Assembly: GCA_937139475.1 (NCBI GenBank)
Contig: CAKZQF010000071.1
Span: 1 to 62,342 of the forward strand
Length of the DNA: 62,342 nucleotides
Reading direction: 5' to 3'
DNA from: an uncultured Gammaproteobacteria bacterium
Lineage (GTDB): Bacteria > Pseudomonadota > Gammaproteobacteria > Enterobacterales > Psychrobiaceae
Each line of letters begins with the position of its first letter. Positions within the stretch are counted from its first letter, which is position 1. A program made the position numbers and the translations under genes. Shown here in pieces: positions 26,258 through 35,319 of this stretch. The notes beneath the pieces are model-generated. The model worked only from the letters and a program-made list of their open reading frames with translations. It searched no databases and was not told the origin of the DNA.

Positions 26258-28555
26258 ATGGACGCCTCGTTAATTCAACAGTTTGCGGTGATTTTATCAG
26301 TGACAAGTTTACTGATGTTTTTAACTTACCTGCCTAACAACAAACATATTCCAGGCGTAAAGCAGTGGGCACTTGCCCTGCTCCTATTTCCAGTCGCACA
26401 TTGGTTGTTTTCAGCGCAAGAGTCCTCTTTATTTTGGTCTGTATTCATAGCCAACTTATTCCTATCAACAACACTTGCGCTAATAGCCATAGGAACTCGA
26501 AACTTTTATGGATTAGCCAAAAATAACTTCGCTATTGGTGCCTACATCTACGCAGCCCTGTTAACCATTTATTCCTATTTTACTTTTTACTCACCCGACG
26601 TCACCATGCGCCAAGTGCTATTGTCCTTCCTAGCTATTTCTTGCTTTATTATTGTTATTTTTAGCCTGGTAAGCGCGAAACATCATAGTGGGAAAGCAAA
26701 AAATTGGCTGCTAGGGCTCTGTATCGCTACCAGCGTATTACTCTTTTTTAGAATTTATTTAAAGCTTAATTATAATAATCAAGAACTCCAACTCGAGGAG
26801 AATTTGGTATATCAATCAATAGAACTAACCATGCTTTTACTGGGCTTCTTCTTTGCCATTTCTTTCTCCTTGTTGTGCCAAGAGCGCTATACGAAATATC
26901 GATGTGCTATTCAATTACAGCAAGCCAATGATATAAAATTAAAAACCTTATACATGCAAACACTAAAACGGGAAGTAACGGCCCCTATTCAAGGACTAAT
27001 TAAGGAAAATAAAACACTACCAGCAGCTAAGCAAAAAGCTTTTTCTGAGTATTGCCAGCAACTCAATAACATTTCTCAGGAGGTCTTTGCTCAAGCCCCC
27101 AAGGATGAAGTAGAGCAGCAAGATAGCCATGATATTAATTATGTGAAAATAGAACATTGGCTTAATGACATGTTTGCCTCGCTTCAAGCATTGGCCAATG
27201 AAAAACAGATAACGTTATCACTTAATTTTATTGAACCTGTCAGCCCATCTTATTTATTGGATCAGTATAAGCTTAATCTCATTTTGGTAAATTTAATCAC
27301 CCAAATGATCAGCATAAAGTCCTCAGGTGTCATTGAATTAACAATACATATAAGCCCGTCGACTTCGCCTCGTGATGCAGCACACATCTGTTTTGACTTC
27401 TCTGAGCCCCACTCAGGTCAAGAGTACGCTAACAACACAATTGACAAAAGTGCTTTCACTCGCAACTTTGGCAGTCAATTTTCACAAAGAATTATCCAAT
27501 CCCTCGGTAATGAATTAAATTTTTATGTAGATGATGACAATACTAACCATATCTCCTTTGAAATTAGCGCAAGCGAAGGACTAGATGATGATATCCGCTA
27601 CCATATCCCTCGCTACGACATTAATCCCGTGAGTGGCTTAAATATTCTAGTAGTTACTGATTGCCATCACACGCAACAAGAGATCATTGAGAAACTCAGT
27701 CAATACAATCACTCACTTGATTTTTCGCAAGATTTATTAAAGATGCAGAAGCAATTAAAAGAAGTTAAATACAACATAGTGATTTTAGATATCAATGCCA
27801 GTAACTTCGATGCGCTGAGCGTGCCCAACCTACTTGACAAACACTGCAGAAACAACCACAAAGTTCCTGTAATCGCGTTAACAAGTAATGTTTCTGCGCC
27901 GGCAAAAGTCGATTTAGTTAAAGAAGGCTTAACTACGCTAGTTGCCAAACCACTGCAAGGTAACTCACTGCAGCGTGCTATCAACTCCTTGGTTAAAGAA
28001 CACAAGATAGAAAAAGTAGCCACGAGCCTTGCCTTGCAAGATGAGGAAATACCTCCTGAAACGCTGCCTATTAAAGAAGATGAAGAAAAAGTACAGCCTG
28101 CGCAAGAATTAAATCCTACGGAACAAGGACAAAGTACTTCGCTCCCTCACTTTATTCAGCAAAGAAAAGAGCAACGACTTGAACACGATGAGGTTAATGA
28201 TATCGTTGCTCAAACAAGTGAGGTTTTTAATTCTGATGCATTAGCGTTACTCATTAGAGACACCAATAAACACCCACTTCGAGAAGTAATAAAAGACGCC
28301 AATCGGGAAATCAATGAATTACTAGCGCAGTTTAAACGATTGCTAAAAGAACATGATCAATTAGCGTTGCAGCAGACACTTTATAAACTTGCTATTGCCA
28401 GTGATCGGTTAGGTTATACATTACTTGCTGAAAAGTTATTAACTACCGAGGTAAGCAGTATCATTGATTCAGGCGAAGCAGAATTTATAAGGTTCGAAAA
28501 ACTATTGCTCCAATCACAAACCTACTTAGCAGAGCATATGAAAACATTATCGTGA
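26258..28555 (+). CDS. Membrane hybrid histidine-kinase-like protein with degenerate phosphotransfer sites
   Basis: The 765-residue protein has about seven membrane segments in residues 1-210, then a DHp/HATPase-like region (230-450), a receiver-like domain (about 460-585: LNILVVTD, NIVILDINAS, VIALTSN, VAKPLQG) and a C-terminal helical Hpt-like region (about 650-760). The usual H-box histidine is absent (LKREVTAPIQGL), the N-box asparagine is replaced (LITQMISIKSSG), no DxGxG box is visible, and the Hpt histidine is replaced (LQQTLYKLAIASDRLG). Only the receiver Asp and Lys look intact. It is probably a pseudokinase or receiver-centred sensor. A GAAGGGA site precedes its ATG. Confidence 0.7.
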   Translation: MDASLIQQFAVILSVTSLLMFLTYLPNNKHIPGVKQWALALLLFPVAHWLFSAQESSLFWSVFIANLFLSTTLALIAIGTRNFYGLAKNNFAIGAYIYAALLTIYSYFTFYSPDVTMRQVLLSFLAISCFIIVIFSLVSAKHHSGKAKNWLLGLCIATSVLLFFRIYLKLNYNNQELQLEENLVYQSIELTMLLLGFFFAISFSLLCQERYTKYRCAIQLQQANDIKLKTLYMQTLKREVTAPIQGLIKENKTLPAAKQKAFSEYCQQLNNISQEVFAQAPKDEVEQQDSHDINYVKIEHWLNDMFASLQALANEKQITLSLNFIEPVSPSYLLDQYKLNLILVNLITQMISIKSSGVIELTIHISPSTSPRDAAHICFDFSEPHSGQEYANNTIDKSAFTRNFGSQFSQRIIQSLGNELNFYVDDDNTNHISFEISASEGLDDDIRYHIPRYDINPVSGLNILVVTDCHHTQQEIIEKLSQYNHSLDFSQDLLKMQKQLKEVKYNIVILDINASNFDALSVPNLLDKHCRNNHKVPVIALTSNVSAPAKVDLVKEGLTTLVAKPLQGNSLQRAINSLVKEHKIEKVATSLALQDEEIPPETLPIKEDEEKVQPAQELNPTEQGQSTSLPHFIQQRKEQRLEHDEVNDIVAQTSEVFNSDALALLIRDTNKHPLREVIKDANREINELLAQFKRLLKEHDQLALQQTLYKLAIASDRLGYTLLAEKLLTTEVSSIIDSGEAEFIRFEKLLLQSQTYLAEHMKTLS

Positions 28556-28617
28556 GTGCTTGCACCATTACCTGAAAATAAGTATTCTACGCGACCTTTT
28601 CACTATCGGGTTTTAAC

Positions 28618-29976
28618 ATGATTGGTTTTGATTATGGCACATCAAATTGTGCTGTTGCGACGATGGACAAGAGTACTCCTCGCCTTTGTTCGCTTGGTCC
28701 TCACGGTAAGTTTATGCCCTCTACCCTGTATTCTGCGAGTAGAGAAACGATAGTGAATTGGCTAGGTCGTCAACTACCGCCATCGCAACAGCTTGAATTC
28801 AATCGACAGCGCCAATTACAACTTTCTAAAGGACAAGCCATATTACGGGAGCTCGCATTTGACGATATCTCTAGTGAGCTCAACTTTGGGCAACAAGCCC
28901 TATCACACTACCTCGAAGATCCAGAGGAAGGTTACTATATTAAGTCACCTAAATCATTTCTTGGAGCCAGTGGCTTGCACCCGCAACAAATTGCCCTTTT
29001 CGAAGATATTGTGGCTGCGATGATGAGCCATGTAAAAAAACACGCAGAGCAAAGCTTAGGTCACCATATTAATCAAGCAGTGATAGGCAGACCGATAAAC
29101 TTTCAGGGGCTAAAAGGAGAGGAAAGCAACCGCCAGGCCATCACTATTCTGACTAGTGCTGCCAAACGTGTTGGCTTTAAGGATGTCGAATTTCAGTTTG
29201 AACCAGTGGCTGCTGGCTTTGAATTTGAGGCAAACCTAACACAAGAAAAGCGAGTCTTAGTCATCGATATCGGTGGAGGGACAACTGATATATCGATGCT
29301 GCTAATGGGGCCTAAACTTGCGCCACAACTTAATCGCACTCCTCACCTTTTAGGCCATAGTGGCCAACGAATTGGTGGCAATGATTTAGATATTCAATTG
29401 ACGATGCGCGGTTTAATGCCCAGTCTTGGCTTAGATAGTTTAGCAACAACAGGCAAACCAATGCCTACGAGCTTTCATTGGCAAGCTGCTTCAATCAATA
29501 ACATCAACGACCAAACAGACTTTTATAGTTCAACAAATGAACGCGCATTAAAGCAGCTAGTTAAACAAGCAGCATCACCTGAACTTGTATCTCGCCTGTT
29601 AAAAGTTCAGCAAGAAAAGTTAAGCTACCAATTAGTTAATAGTGGAGAGCGAGCGAAAATCGCGCTAACGGATGCTGAACTTCACAACGTAGATTTAAAC
29701 TATCTTGACTCAGGCTTAAGTGCAGAGGTCACGCGGGATACACTGTTTCAGGCAAACAAACGTCATTTGCAAAGTATTGCTAAATTAATAGATCAGACGA
29801 TTGCACAGGCAGCGTGTCAACCGGACGTTATCTTTGTTACCGGCGGTAGTGCCAAGTCACCAGTATTGCACCAATTTTTACAACAACATTTCAACTCAAC
29901 GGCATTGGTAACAGGCGATCACTTCGCCAGTGTCACGTCAGGACTGGCACGCTGGTCACAGCGAATATTTTCTTAG
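28618..29976 (+). CDS. yegD: Hsp70-family chaperone-like ATPase (YegD type)
   Basis: The 452-residue protein has the actin-like/Hsp70 ATPase start MIGFDYGTSNCAVATM, the connect motif EFQFEPVAAGFEFE, the phosphate-2 motif VLVIDIGGGTTDIS and the adenosine motif VIFVTGGSAKSPVL. It lacks the C-terminal substrate-binding domain of DnaK. E. coli YegD has the same short architecture; its substrate is not established. It is the last plus-strand gene before a convergent M6 protease gene. Confidence 0.9.
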   Translation: MIGFDYGTSNCAVATMDKSTPRLCSLGPHGKFMPSTLYSASRETIVNWLGRQLPPSQQLEFNRQRQLQLSKGQAILRELAFDDISSELNFGQQALSHYLEDPEEGYYIKSPKSFLGASGLHPQQIALFEDIVAAMMSHVKKHAEQSLGHHINQAVIGRPINFQGLKGEESNRQAITILTSAAKRVGFKDVEFQFEPVAAGFEFEANLTQEKRVLVIDIGGGTTDISMLLMGPKLAPQLNRTPHLLGHSGQRIGGNDLDIQLTMRGLMPSLGLDSLATTGKPMPTSFHWQAASINNINDQTDFYSSTNERALKQLVKQAASPELVSRLLKVQQEKLSYQLVNSGERAKIALTDAELHNVDLNYLDSGLSAEVTRDTLFQANKRHLQSIAKLIDQTIAQAACQPDVIFVTGGSAKSPVLHQFLQQHFNSTALVTGDHFASVTSGLARWSQRIFS

Positions 29977-29978
29977 CG

Positions 29979-30016
29979 ATAAAAAAACAGCCAACTGAAT
30001 AATCCAGTTGGCTGTT
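29979..30016 (-). terminator. Intrinsic terminator of the M6 protease gene
   Basis: A 12-bp perfect stem (AACAGCCAACTG at 29986-29997 and CAGTTGGCTGTT at 30005-30016) is followed on the minus strand by T-rich TTTTTAT. It lies 33 nt past the protease stop. It lacks a T-run on the plus strand, so it serves mainly the minus-strand gene. Confidence 0.85.
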
Positions 30017-30048
30017 GCAATACGGTAGTTCGACTAGATTAACGACTG

Positions 30049-32370
30049 CTATTTATTGCGAAATATAGTCACCGTGCCAACCGAGCGGTCTTCACTTTGG
30101 TTATTCACACTAAACTTCACGCCATAGTTAGTAACGTTACGACCAGCATCAGGCATTTCTTCACTGGCGAAACTCTTATGGTCTGTAAACATTTTACGTT
30201 GCTTGGTGTGATTATCTTTAAGCGTTACCCCCCAGCGCTCTTCAAGGTCTAAAAACATTTTCTTATCTTTATCAAGGCTAAATGTCGCATCATGAATTTG
30301 ATATCGAGTTGATGCAGCCTGACCATCGCTCCATTTCAAGGTTTTTTGATCGGCATCGACAACACCTAAGAAGCCATCACCAGGGTGTTGACCAACCCAA
30401 TTATTATCAAACTTATCGTCTACATACCAAACCAATAATCCAGGCTCGTAGCGCATCGTTTGCCCACCAATATTAAGATGAGCTAAACCGCCATCAATAC
30501 CGTGGTGAGTACGCCACTCTAATAAGTAGTAATGGTTAGTATAGCTAATACCATTATTCTTACTAAAGCCGGCTAACGCAAACGCATCGGCTTCGGCCTC
30601 TGCATCAGCAGTGATAACAGCCACACCATCGACTTCAACCGAAATCTCATCGACATACAACCCAGGGTTCACCACAGCTTGATCTGAGACATAACTAATG
30701 ATGACGAAAACTTGCTGTCCAGCAAAGGCAGATAAATCAAATTCAGCGTCAATCCAACCACCTGATGTACCTGTAATGCCGTTGCCAGAGTTATTGCCAT
30801 TTGGGTTTTCATTGGTTGTGATACTGCTAGCTATTGTCGTTTGTACGCCTTGGGCATCTTGGACGACAACGTAACCATAGTCCCAATCGGCCTCTATGTC
30901 ATACCAAGTCTTAAACTTAAGCGCAGCGGAGCTAGCCGTAGTTAAATCAACAGCGGTATACATAAAATTATTAAGGTTATTATCGGCACCACTAAAGTAA
31001 CTAAACTCACCATTGCTAGGCGCTACAGTAACTTCTGCTTTAGGCGGTAAATTAACCCGAATTACATCATTATTTACACCTTTGGTTGAAGCACGATCTA
31101 GGTGTCCCATCACACCAAACTTATCAAGTTCAGCAAACTCTACGGTAGCACCATGCAGCCAATTTCCACCAAGGCTTCCCTGTAAAAACTCTTTTGCCCA
31201 TGCGCTCATACCAGTGGGCTCGGTACCACCGAGTTTACCTGCCCAGCTCCCAGATGACATTAGCGACCAATAGGCAACAGGCTCACCGCGGCCAGAATAT
31301 TGGGTATCGTACTCATCTGGCAACCCGAGATCATGGGCATATTCATGACTAATTACACCAACAGCACTATCAATAGGTGCAATCGTATAATCATATGCCG
31401 CCATTACACCGCCCCAGTATGGAACATCTGTTTCAGTGCTCGTGGGATAAACACCACCTAAGTTCCAGCGATGTGCCCAAATGGCGTCTTCGCCCAATTG
31501 ACCACCACCAGCTTCTTCACCGACGCTGGCGTGGAAAATCATAATATGATCCACCAAACCATCCGGCTCCCAGTAATTTCCATCGCCATCAAGATCATAG
31601 CGATCTTCGATATCATAATCGGCCAGATTGACGCTTGGATCAGCAGATGCAGCGCTAAGTGCTTCTTTGACTAACGCGCGAGCATCACCATTGGTATTGT
31701 TACCATAAAATGCGGCAGGTTGGCTCGCCATATACCAGCCAGCTACGCTACCGCTGACTGAATAACTGCCACCGGATTGCGCTTCATAATATTGCTTAAA
31801 TGAATTGGCATGATGGCCATTTGGCGCCATCCAGCCCTCATCACCAAATAAGATCTGCTGATAGTGTGCACTATTATAATCTTCGTAGTACATGCCCGTA
31901 TCTTCGGGATTGATTGAGTTGTGTGGGAAGTCCGGAAACTCCATTAATACAGCTAATACCTTCGCTGTTTTTACTTCACCATCATAAGGAACTTCAACAG
32001 CATTAGCTGGACGGTTTTTCGCGCCTTTACCTAAAGTTCGGCCCTTAGCACCCTTTTTGTGATGTTTTTTACCACGCTTTACCTTTTCATCCATGGCAAA
32101 TGAACTTGTTACATTACTATTAAGATTTGCTGCATTGGCGGTAGCTTGCTCTCTACGTTCAATCAAAAAACTTTTTAGTGCTGCCTCGGCATCATTGATT
32201 GACGCATTTTTCGAAATTTTCCCAGATTTTTTTAGCATTTGAATTAGACGTGCTTCGTCGGCGATAACGCCGTCGAAAGCGCCAATCGACGGCGCATGTT
32301 TTTGCGCCACAGCTGTACTAGCAATACCAGCTAACGCCACAGCAATTGAAACTGACTTTAATTTATTCAT
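30049..32370 (-). CDS. Secreted M6-family metalloprotease (immune inhibitor A type)
   Basis: The 773-residue protein has a signal peptide ending TAVAQ (residue 23), a propeptide-like region, and an M6 catalytic domain with the zinc motif SHEYAHDLGLPDEYD (HEYAH at 342-346) and a Met-turn near SLMSSGSW (369-376). DLDGDGNYWEPDG (about 259-271) looks like a calcium-binding loop. The region 460-590 resembles a MAM/lectin-like jelly roll. A strongly basic stretch (residues 98-120, with KRGKKHHKKGAKGR) lies in the propeptide. M6 enzymes degrade extracellular proteins. It has its own terminator and appears monocistronic. Confidence 0.93.
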   Translation of the reverse strand: MNKLKSVSIAVALAGIASTAVAQKHAPSIGAFDGVIADEARLIQMLKKSGKISKNASINDAEAALKSFLIERREQATANAANLNSNVTSSFAMDEKVKRGKKHHKKGAKGRTLGKGAKNRPANAVEVPYDGEVKTAKVLAVLMEFPDFPHNSINPEDTGMYYEDYNSAHYQQILFGDEGWMAPNGHHANSFKQYYEAQSGGSYSVSGSVAGWYMASQPAAFYGNNTNGDARALVKEALSAASADPSVNLADYDIEDRYDLDGDGNYWEPDGLVDHIMIFHASVGEEAGGGQLGEDAIWAHRWNLGGVYPTSTETDVPYWGGVMAAYDYTIAPIDSAVGVISHEYAHDLGLPDEYDTQYSGRGEPVAYWSLMSSGSWAGKLGGTEPTGMSAWAKEFLQGSLGGNWLHGATVEFAELDKFGVMGHLDRASTKGVNNDVIRVNLPPKAEVTVAPSNGEFSYFSGADNNLNNFMYTAVDLTTASSAALKFKTWYDIEADWDYGYVVVQDAQGVQTTIASSITTNENPNGNNSGNGITGTSGGWIDAEFDLSAFAGQQVFVIISYVSDQAVVNPGLYVDEISVEVDGVAVITADAEAEADAFALAGFSKNNGISYTNHYYLLEWRTHHGIDGGLAHLNIGGQTMRYEPGLLVWYVDDKFDNNWVGQHPGDGFLGVVDADQKTLKWSDGQAASTRYQIHDATFSLDKDKKMFLDLEERWGVTLKDNHTKQRKMFTDHKSFASEEMPDAGRNVTNYGVKFSVNNQSEDRSVGTVTIFRNK

Positions 32371-32719
32371 AGATTCCTTCTATATTATCTTTTTTATTGG
32401 AAGTCATACTGTTCAATAGAAAATTGAACCAACAAAAGGTAGTAACAAAAATCCATGTTGTCGAATTTACAACCGAAAAAGCCCCTTAAGACCTGTAACA
32501 TTTCATTTACATATTTAACATACTGTGCGTTCTCTTAAAGAAGCTTCGCTCAAACCACAGAACGGGAATGTCAATAAACAATATTCTAGGTAATGAAGAA
32601 AAGCGTGCAGGCTAATATAAGTGAGGGGTTAACAAATTAATAAAATAGAGAGTGGCAGACTCTGGCAAAAGCTTTACAGTTAGTACGAGAGTTGCGCTTG
32701 TCGTGTCTTCTTAGGTATT
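32371..32719. promoter_or_regulatory. Upstream region of the M6 protease with a small inverted repeat
   Basis: No ORF is seen here. GTTCAAT (32411-32417) and ATTGAAC (32423-32429) form a 7-bp inverted repeat with a 5-nt spacer, about 41-59 nt upstream of the protease start, a suitable place for an operator. The rest of the gap holds nothing I can assign; it is followed by the MITE-like element at 32720-32881. Confidence 0.35.
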
Positions 32720-32881
32720 ATACCAATTACACAAATTAATTGATCATTTTTCATGTTCTAAACGAATGATTGCTACGTTATTTATTTTCTATGTAGAATA
32801 ACTACATACGCAAATAAATGCCTTGCTATAATCCGTTTATCTACACTACAAAATAGGTCACTTCATTAATGTAATTGGTAT
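32720..32881. mobile_element. MITE-like element, 162 bp, with 12-bp terminal inverted repeats
   Basis: The termini ATACCAATTACA (32720-32731) and TGTAATTGGTAT (32870-32881) are perfect inverted repeats. The interior has its own palindrome, ATGTAG-AATAA-CTACAT, and no coding capacity. The element occupies a gap between two minus-strand genes. Its ends share ATACCAAT/ATTGGTAT with the 61-bp element at 22044-22104. Non-autonomous mobility is inferred from structure; no target duplication can be proved. Confidence 0.65.
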
Positions 32882-32963
32882 TAGTTAGTAATGCTGGTAA
32901 CGCTCAATTTTAATGATAGGGCTTAGTCTTAACTGAGATCACTAAGCCCTCTACCTCCTTCCT

Positions 32964-33839
32964 TTATAGAGAAATATTGCCACGAATATTGTTAGTTCTT
33001 ACGTTACCACTGCCATTACCGCGAATAGTCAGCGCCTCAGCTTCGTCAACATTAATGCTACCGCTACCATCGGAAATTGTTACCCCGCCACCAACTCGTC
33101 TAACATCGATGTCACCGCTACCATCATCAATGCGAACATTTCCTGTCACATCCTCAACGTGAGTGCTACCACTGCCATCTGAAACTTTAACGTTGCCATT
33201 AATATGCTGTACATTGATATCACCACTACCGTCACTGATATCTAAACTGCCACCCGCTTTTTTTAATCTGATACTACCGCTGCCATCACTAATTGAAACG
33301 CTGCGACTAATATTAGATAGCTTCATATCTCCGCTACCATCGCTTAGTTCTAGTGAGCCATCGATATCAGTTACTTTGATACTGCCACTGCCATCGCTAA
33401 GCTTCACATTATTGGCAATATTATCGATGCTCAAATCACCGCTACCATCGCTAACGGATAACGCTAAATTGCTTGGCATACGCACTGTTAAATTAAGGTA
33501 AGCATGGCTTTTATCAAATAATCCACCATCGGTTTTCGCAAGTAATTTTGCCTCGCCATTTTCTCTAGTCAGTGTAAACTCGTAATCCTTGCCATCCTCA
33601 CTACCGATAACAGCATCAACGGTGATCTTTGAAATATTAGCGTCACCGATAACCTTGAGTGATCCTCGGCCCGCTGACACTTCAAAGTGTTTTAATTCAC
33701 TCGCATTTTCAAGTACCAACTGCTTTCGTGTTTCTTCCAAATCAACGTGCTTATGCTCATGAGCAGTAACAGAAACGATACATCCACTTAATAAAACACT
33801 GCTTACCACTGCCGCTAATAGAGTTAACTTTTTCATCAT
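32964..33839 (-). CDS. Lipoprotein with 18-residue DGSG beta-solenoid repeats (DUF4097-like)
   Basis: The 291-residue protein has a lipoprotein signal (SSVLLSGC, lipidated Cys20) followed by a His-rich segment, a short domain (about 40-128) and nine repeats from residue 130 onward. Each repeat is about 18 residues with a DGSG turn, and the residue after DGSG alternates strictly D, S, D, S, D, S, D, S, then N. The pattern predicts a parallel beta-solenoid with stacked Asp/Ser turns, as in DUF4097-type putative adhesins. Partner and role are unknown. A start one codon downstream (second Met) is equally possible. Confidence 0.8.
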   Translation of the reverse strand: MMKKLTLLAAVVSSVLLSGCIVSVTAHEHKHVDLEETRKQLVLENASELKHFEVSAGRGSLKVIGDANISKITVDAVIGSEDGKDYEFTLTRENGEAKLLAKTDGGLFDKSHAYLNLTVRMPSNLALSVSDGSGDLSIDNIANNVKLSDGSGSIKVTDIDGSLELSDGSGDMKLSNISRSVSISDGSGSIRLKKAGGSLDISDGSGDINVQHINGNVKVSDGSGSTHVEDVTGNVRIDDGSGDIDVRRVGGGVTISDGSGSINVDEAEALTIRGNGSGNVRTNNIRGNISL

Positions 33840-34124
33840 TTTTCCTTGGTATTTATATTGTTATTTTATGTGAACAGGTGATAGCAAGTTCCAAACCAAC
33901 TCGCCACAACACTATAACCTACTGATACTTAGTTAAATAAAATCATATTTAGATATGCAAAAATAAATCACTTGGTCAAATTAACACATCTTTTATGAAA
34001 TTAACCAAATTCACTTGAAGAATAATTGTTACTAGATTTGTCTGCTGGAAAAACAATATTGATTCTATTTTTTACTCCAGTTAGTCTGTTTTACCCAAAC
34101 TATGCCACACCGAGTATAACGATC

Positions 34125-35231
34125 ATGAATAACAAACCTTGGCTAATCACCATCTTTATGGGATTACTTTTATTAGTGATACCAACACTCGTCATTGCTC
34201 AACAATCAGCGTATGAAACACTCCCACCGCCGAGAAAACTCACCGCAGAACAAAGCAAAGTAGCAGCCGGCAATTATCAGAAGTACTGCGCGCTTTGCCA
34301 TGGCGAAGACCGGCAAGGGCATGCGAATGATCACGCCCCATCGCTACGCAGTAAAAGCTTGTTTGAATCAGGTGTCCCTCACGCAATTTTAAGACCGATG
34401 TCATACGGCAGAGAAGGTACTGCGATGGGCGGTTACCTTGACGAAGTTGGTGGCCCAATGACCCTGGATGAAACTTGGGATTTAACTTATTGGCTGTTTG
34501 AGCAATCAGGGGTGACACGATTAAAGCTATCAACAAACCCTGTACTGGGGGATATCAAGCGTGGAGAATCGGTATACCTTGATAACTGCACTACCTGTCA
34601 TGGTGTCAACGGCGAGGGAATCACGGCACCAGCATTAGGAAATCAATCAGCACTTGCTCACAACACCGATGAGTTTATTCGTCATGCCATTCGCTATGGG
34701 CGACAAGACACCCCTATGCAAGCGTTTATAGACAAGTTATCAGCCAGTGACATCGACAATGTAACAGCATTTTTACGTAGTAAAGCGAGTGGCTGGAAAG
34801 CGCAAAAAACGGTTTTAAAGGAATTACCAACGCCGGATAAATACGTGATAAACCCACAAGGACAAGATCCCAGTTTTTCCTTATCAGATAACATGTATGT
34901 TTCCTCTAAAGATCTCAATGAAGCACTAAACGCTAACAAACGAATGGTACTGCTTGATACACGCGTCACATCCGTTTGGCAAACCGCTCATATTGCTGGC
35001 TCTATTCCTTTTCCCTACTATGCCGATCTGGATGAAACAGTTGCCGGTATTCCTAAAGATGTGCAGATTGTTGCCTATTGTTCCTGTCCCCGCGCCGCGG
35101 CAGATCACACCATTAATAAACTGAGGCGCCGAGGCTACACCAGAACAGCCGTACTTTGGGAAGGTATATTTGGCTGGATGAACTTAGGATATCCCGTCAT
35201 GCGAGGAGAAATTGCAGGAGTATCAGACTAG
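34125..35231 (+). CDS. Diheme cytochrome c fused to a C-terminal rhodanese domain
   Basis: From the ATG at 34125 the protein is 368 residues: a signal peptide or anchor (about 6-26), two class I cytochrome c domains with CALCH (55-59) and CTTCH (155-159), distal Met candidates near PMSYG and TPMQAF, and a rhodanese domain (about 255-365) with YCSCPRAAAD as active loop (C319/C321). It should be periplasmic. The combination suggests electron transfer coupled to sulfur or persulfide chemistry. An in-frame TTG at 34026 would add 33 residues but has no better ribosome site. Confidence 0.85.
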   Translation: MNNKPWLITIFMGLLLLVIPTLVIAQQSAYETLPPPRKLTAEQSKVAAGNYQKYCALCHGEDRQGHANDHAPSLRSKSLFESGVPHAILRPMSYGREGTAMGGYLDEVGGPMTLDETWDLTYWLFEQSGVTRLKLSTNPVLGDIKRGESVYLDNCTTCHGVNGEGITAPALGNQSALAHNTDEFIRHAIRYGRQDTPMQAFIDKLSASDIDNVTAFLRSKASGWKAQKTVLKELPTPDKYVINPQGQDPSFSLSDNMYVSSKDLNEALNANKRMVLLDTRVTSVWQTAHIAGSIPFPYYADLDETVAGIPKDVQIVAYCSCPRAAADHTINKLRRRGYTRTAVLWEGIFGWMNLGYPVMRGEIAGVSD

Positions 35232-35245
35232 CGTAAGAAGCTAAC

Positions 35246-35278
35246 TAGCCTTTGATTTAACTTGACAATCAAAGGCTA
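35246..35278. repeat. 12-bp perfect hairpin after the cytochrome-rhodanese gene
   Basis: TAGCCTTTGATT (35246-35257) and AATCAAAGGCTA (35267-35278) pair perfectly with a 9-nt loop. No T-run follows. It may stabilise the mRNA 3' end or act as a weak terminator before the CNNM-type gene. Confidence 0.6.
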
Positions 35279-35319
35279 TACTAGGTATAAAAAAGTAAGG
35301 ATTAATTTTTAAGGACACT

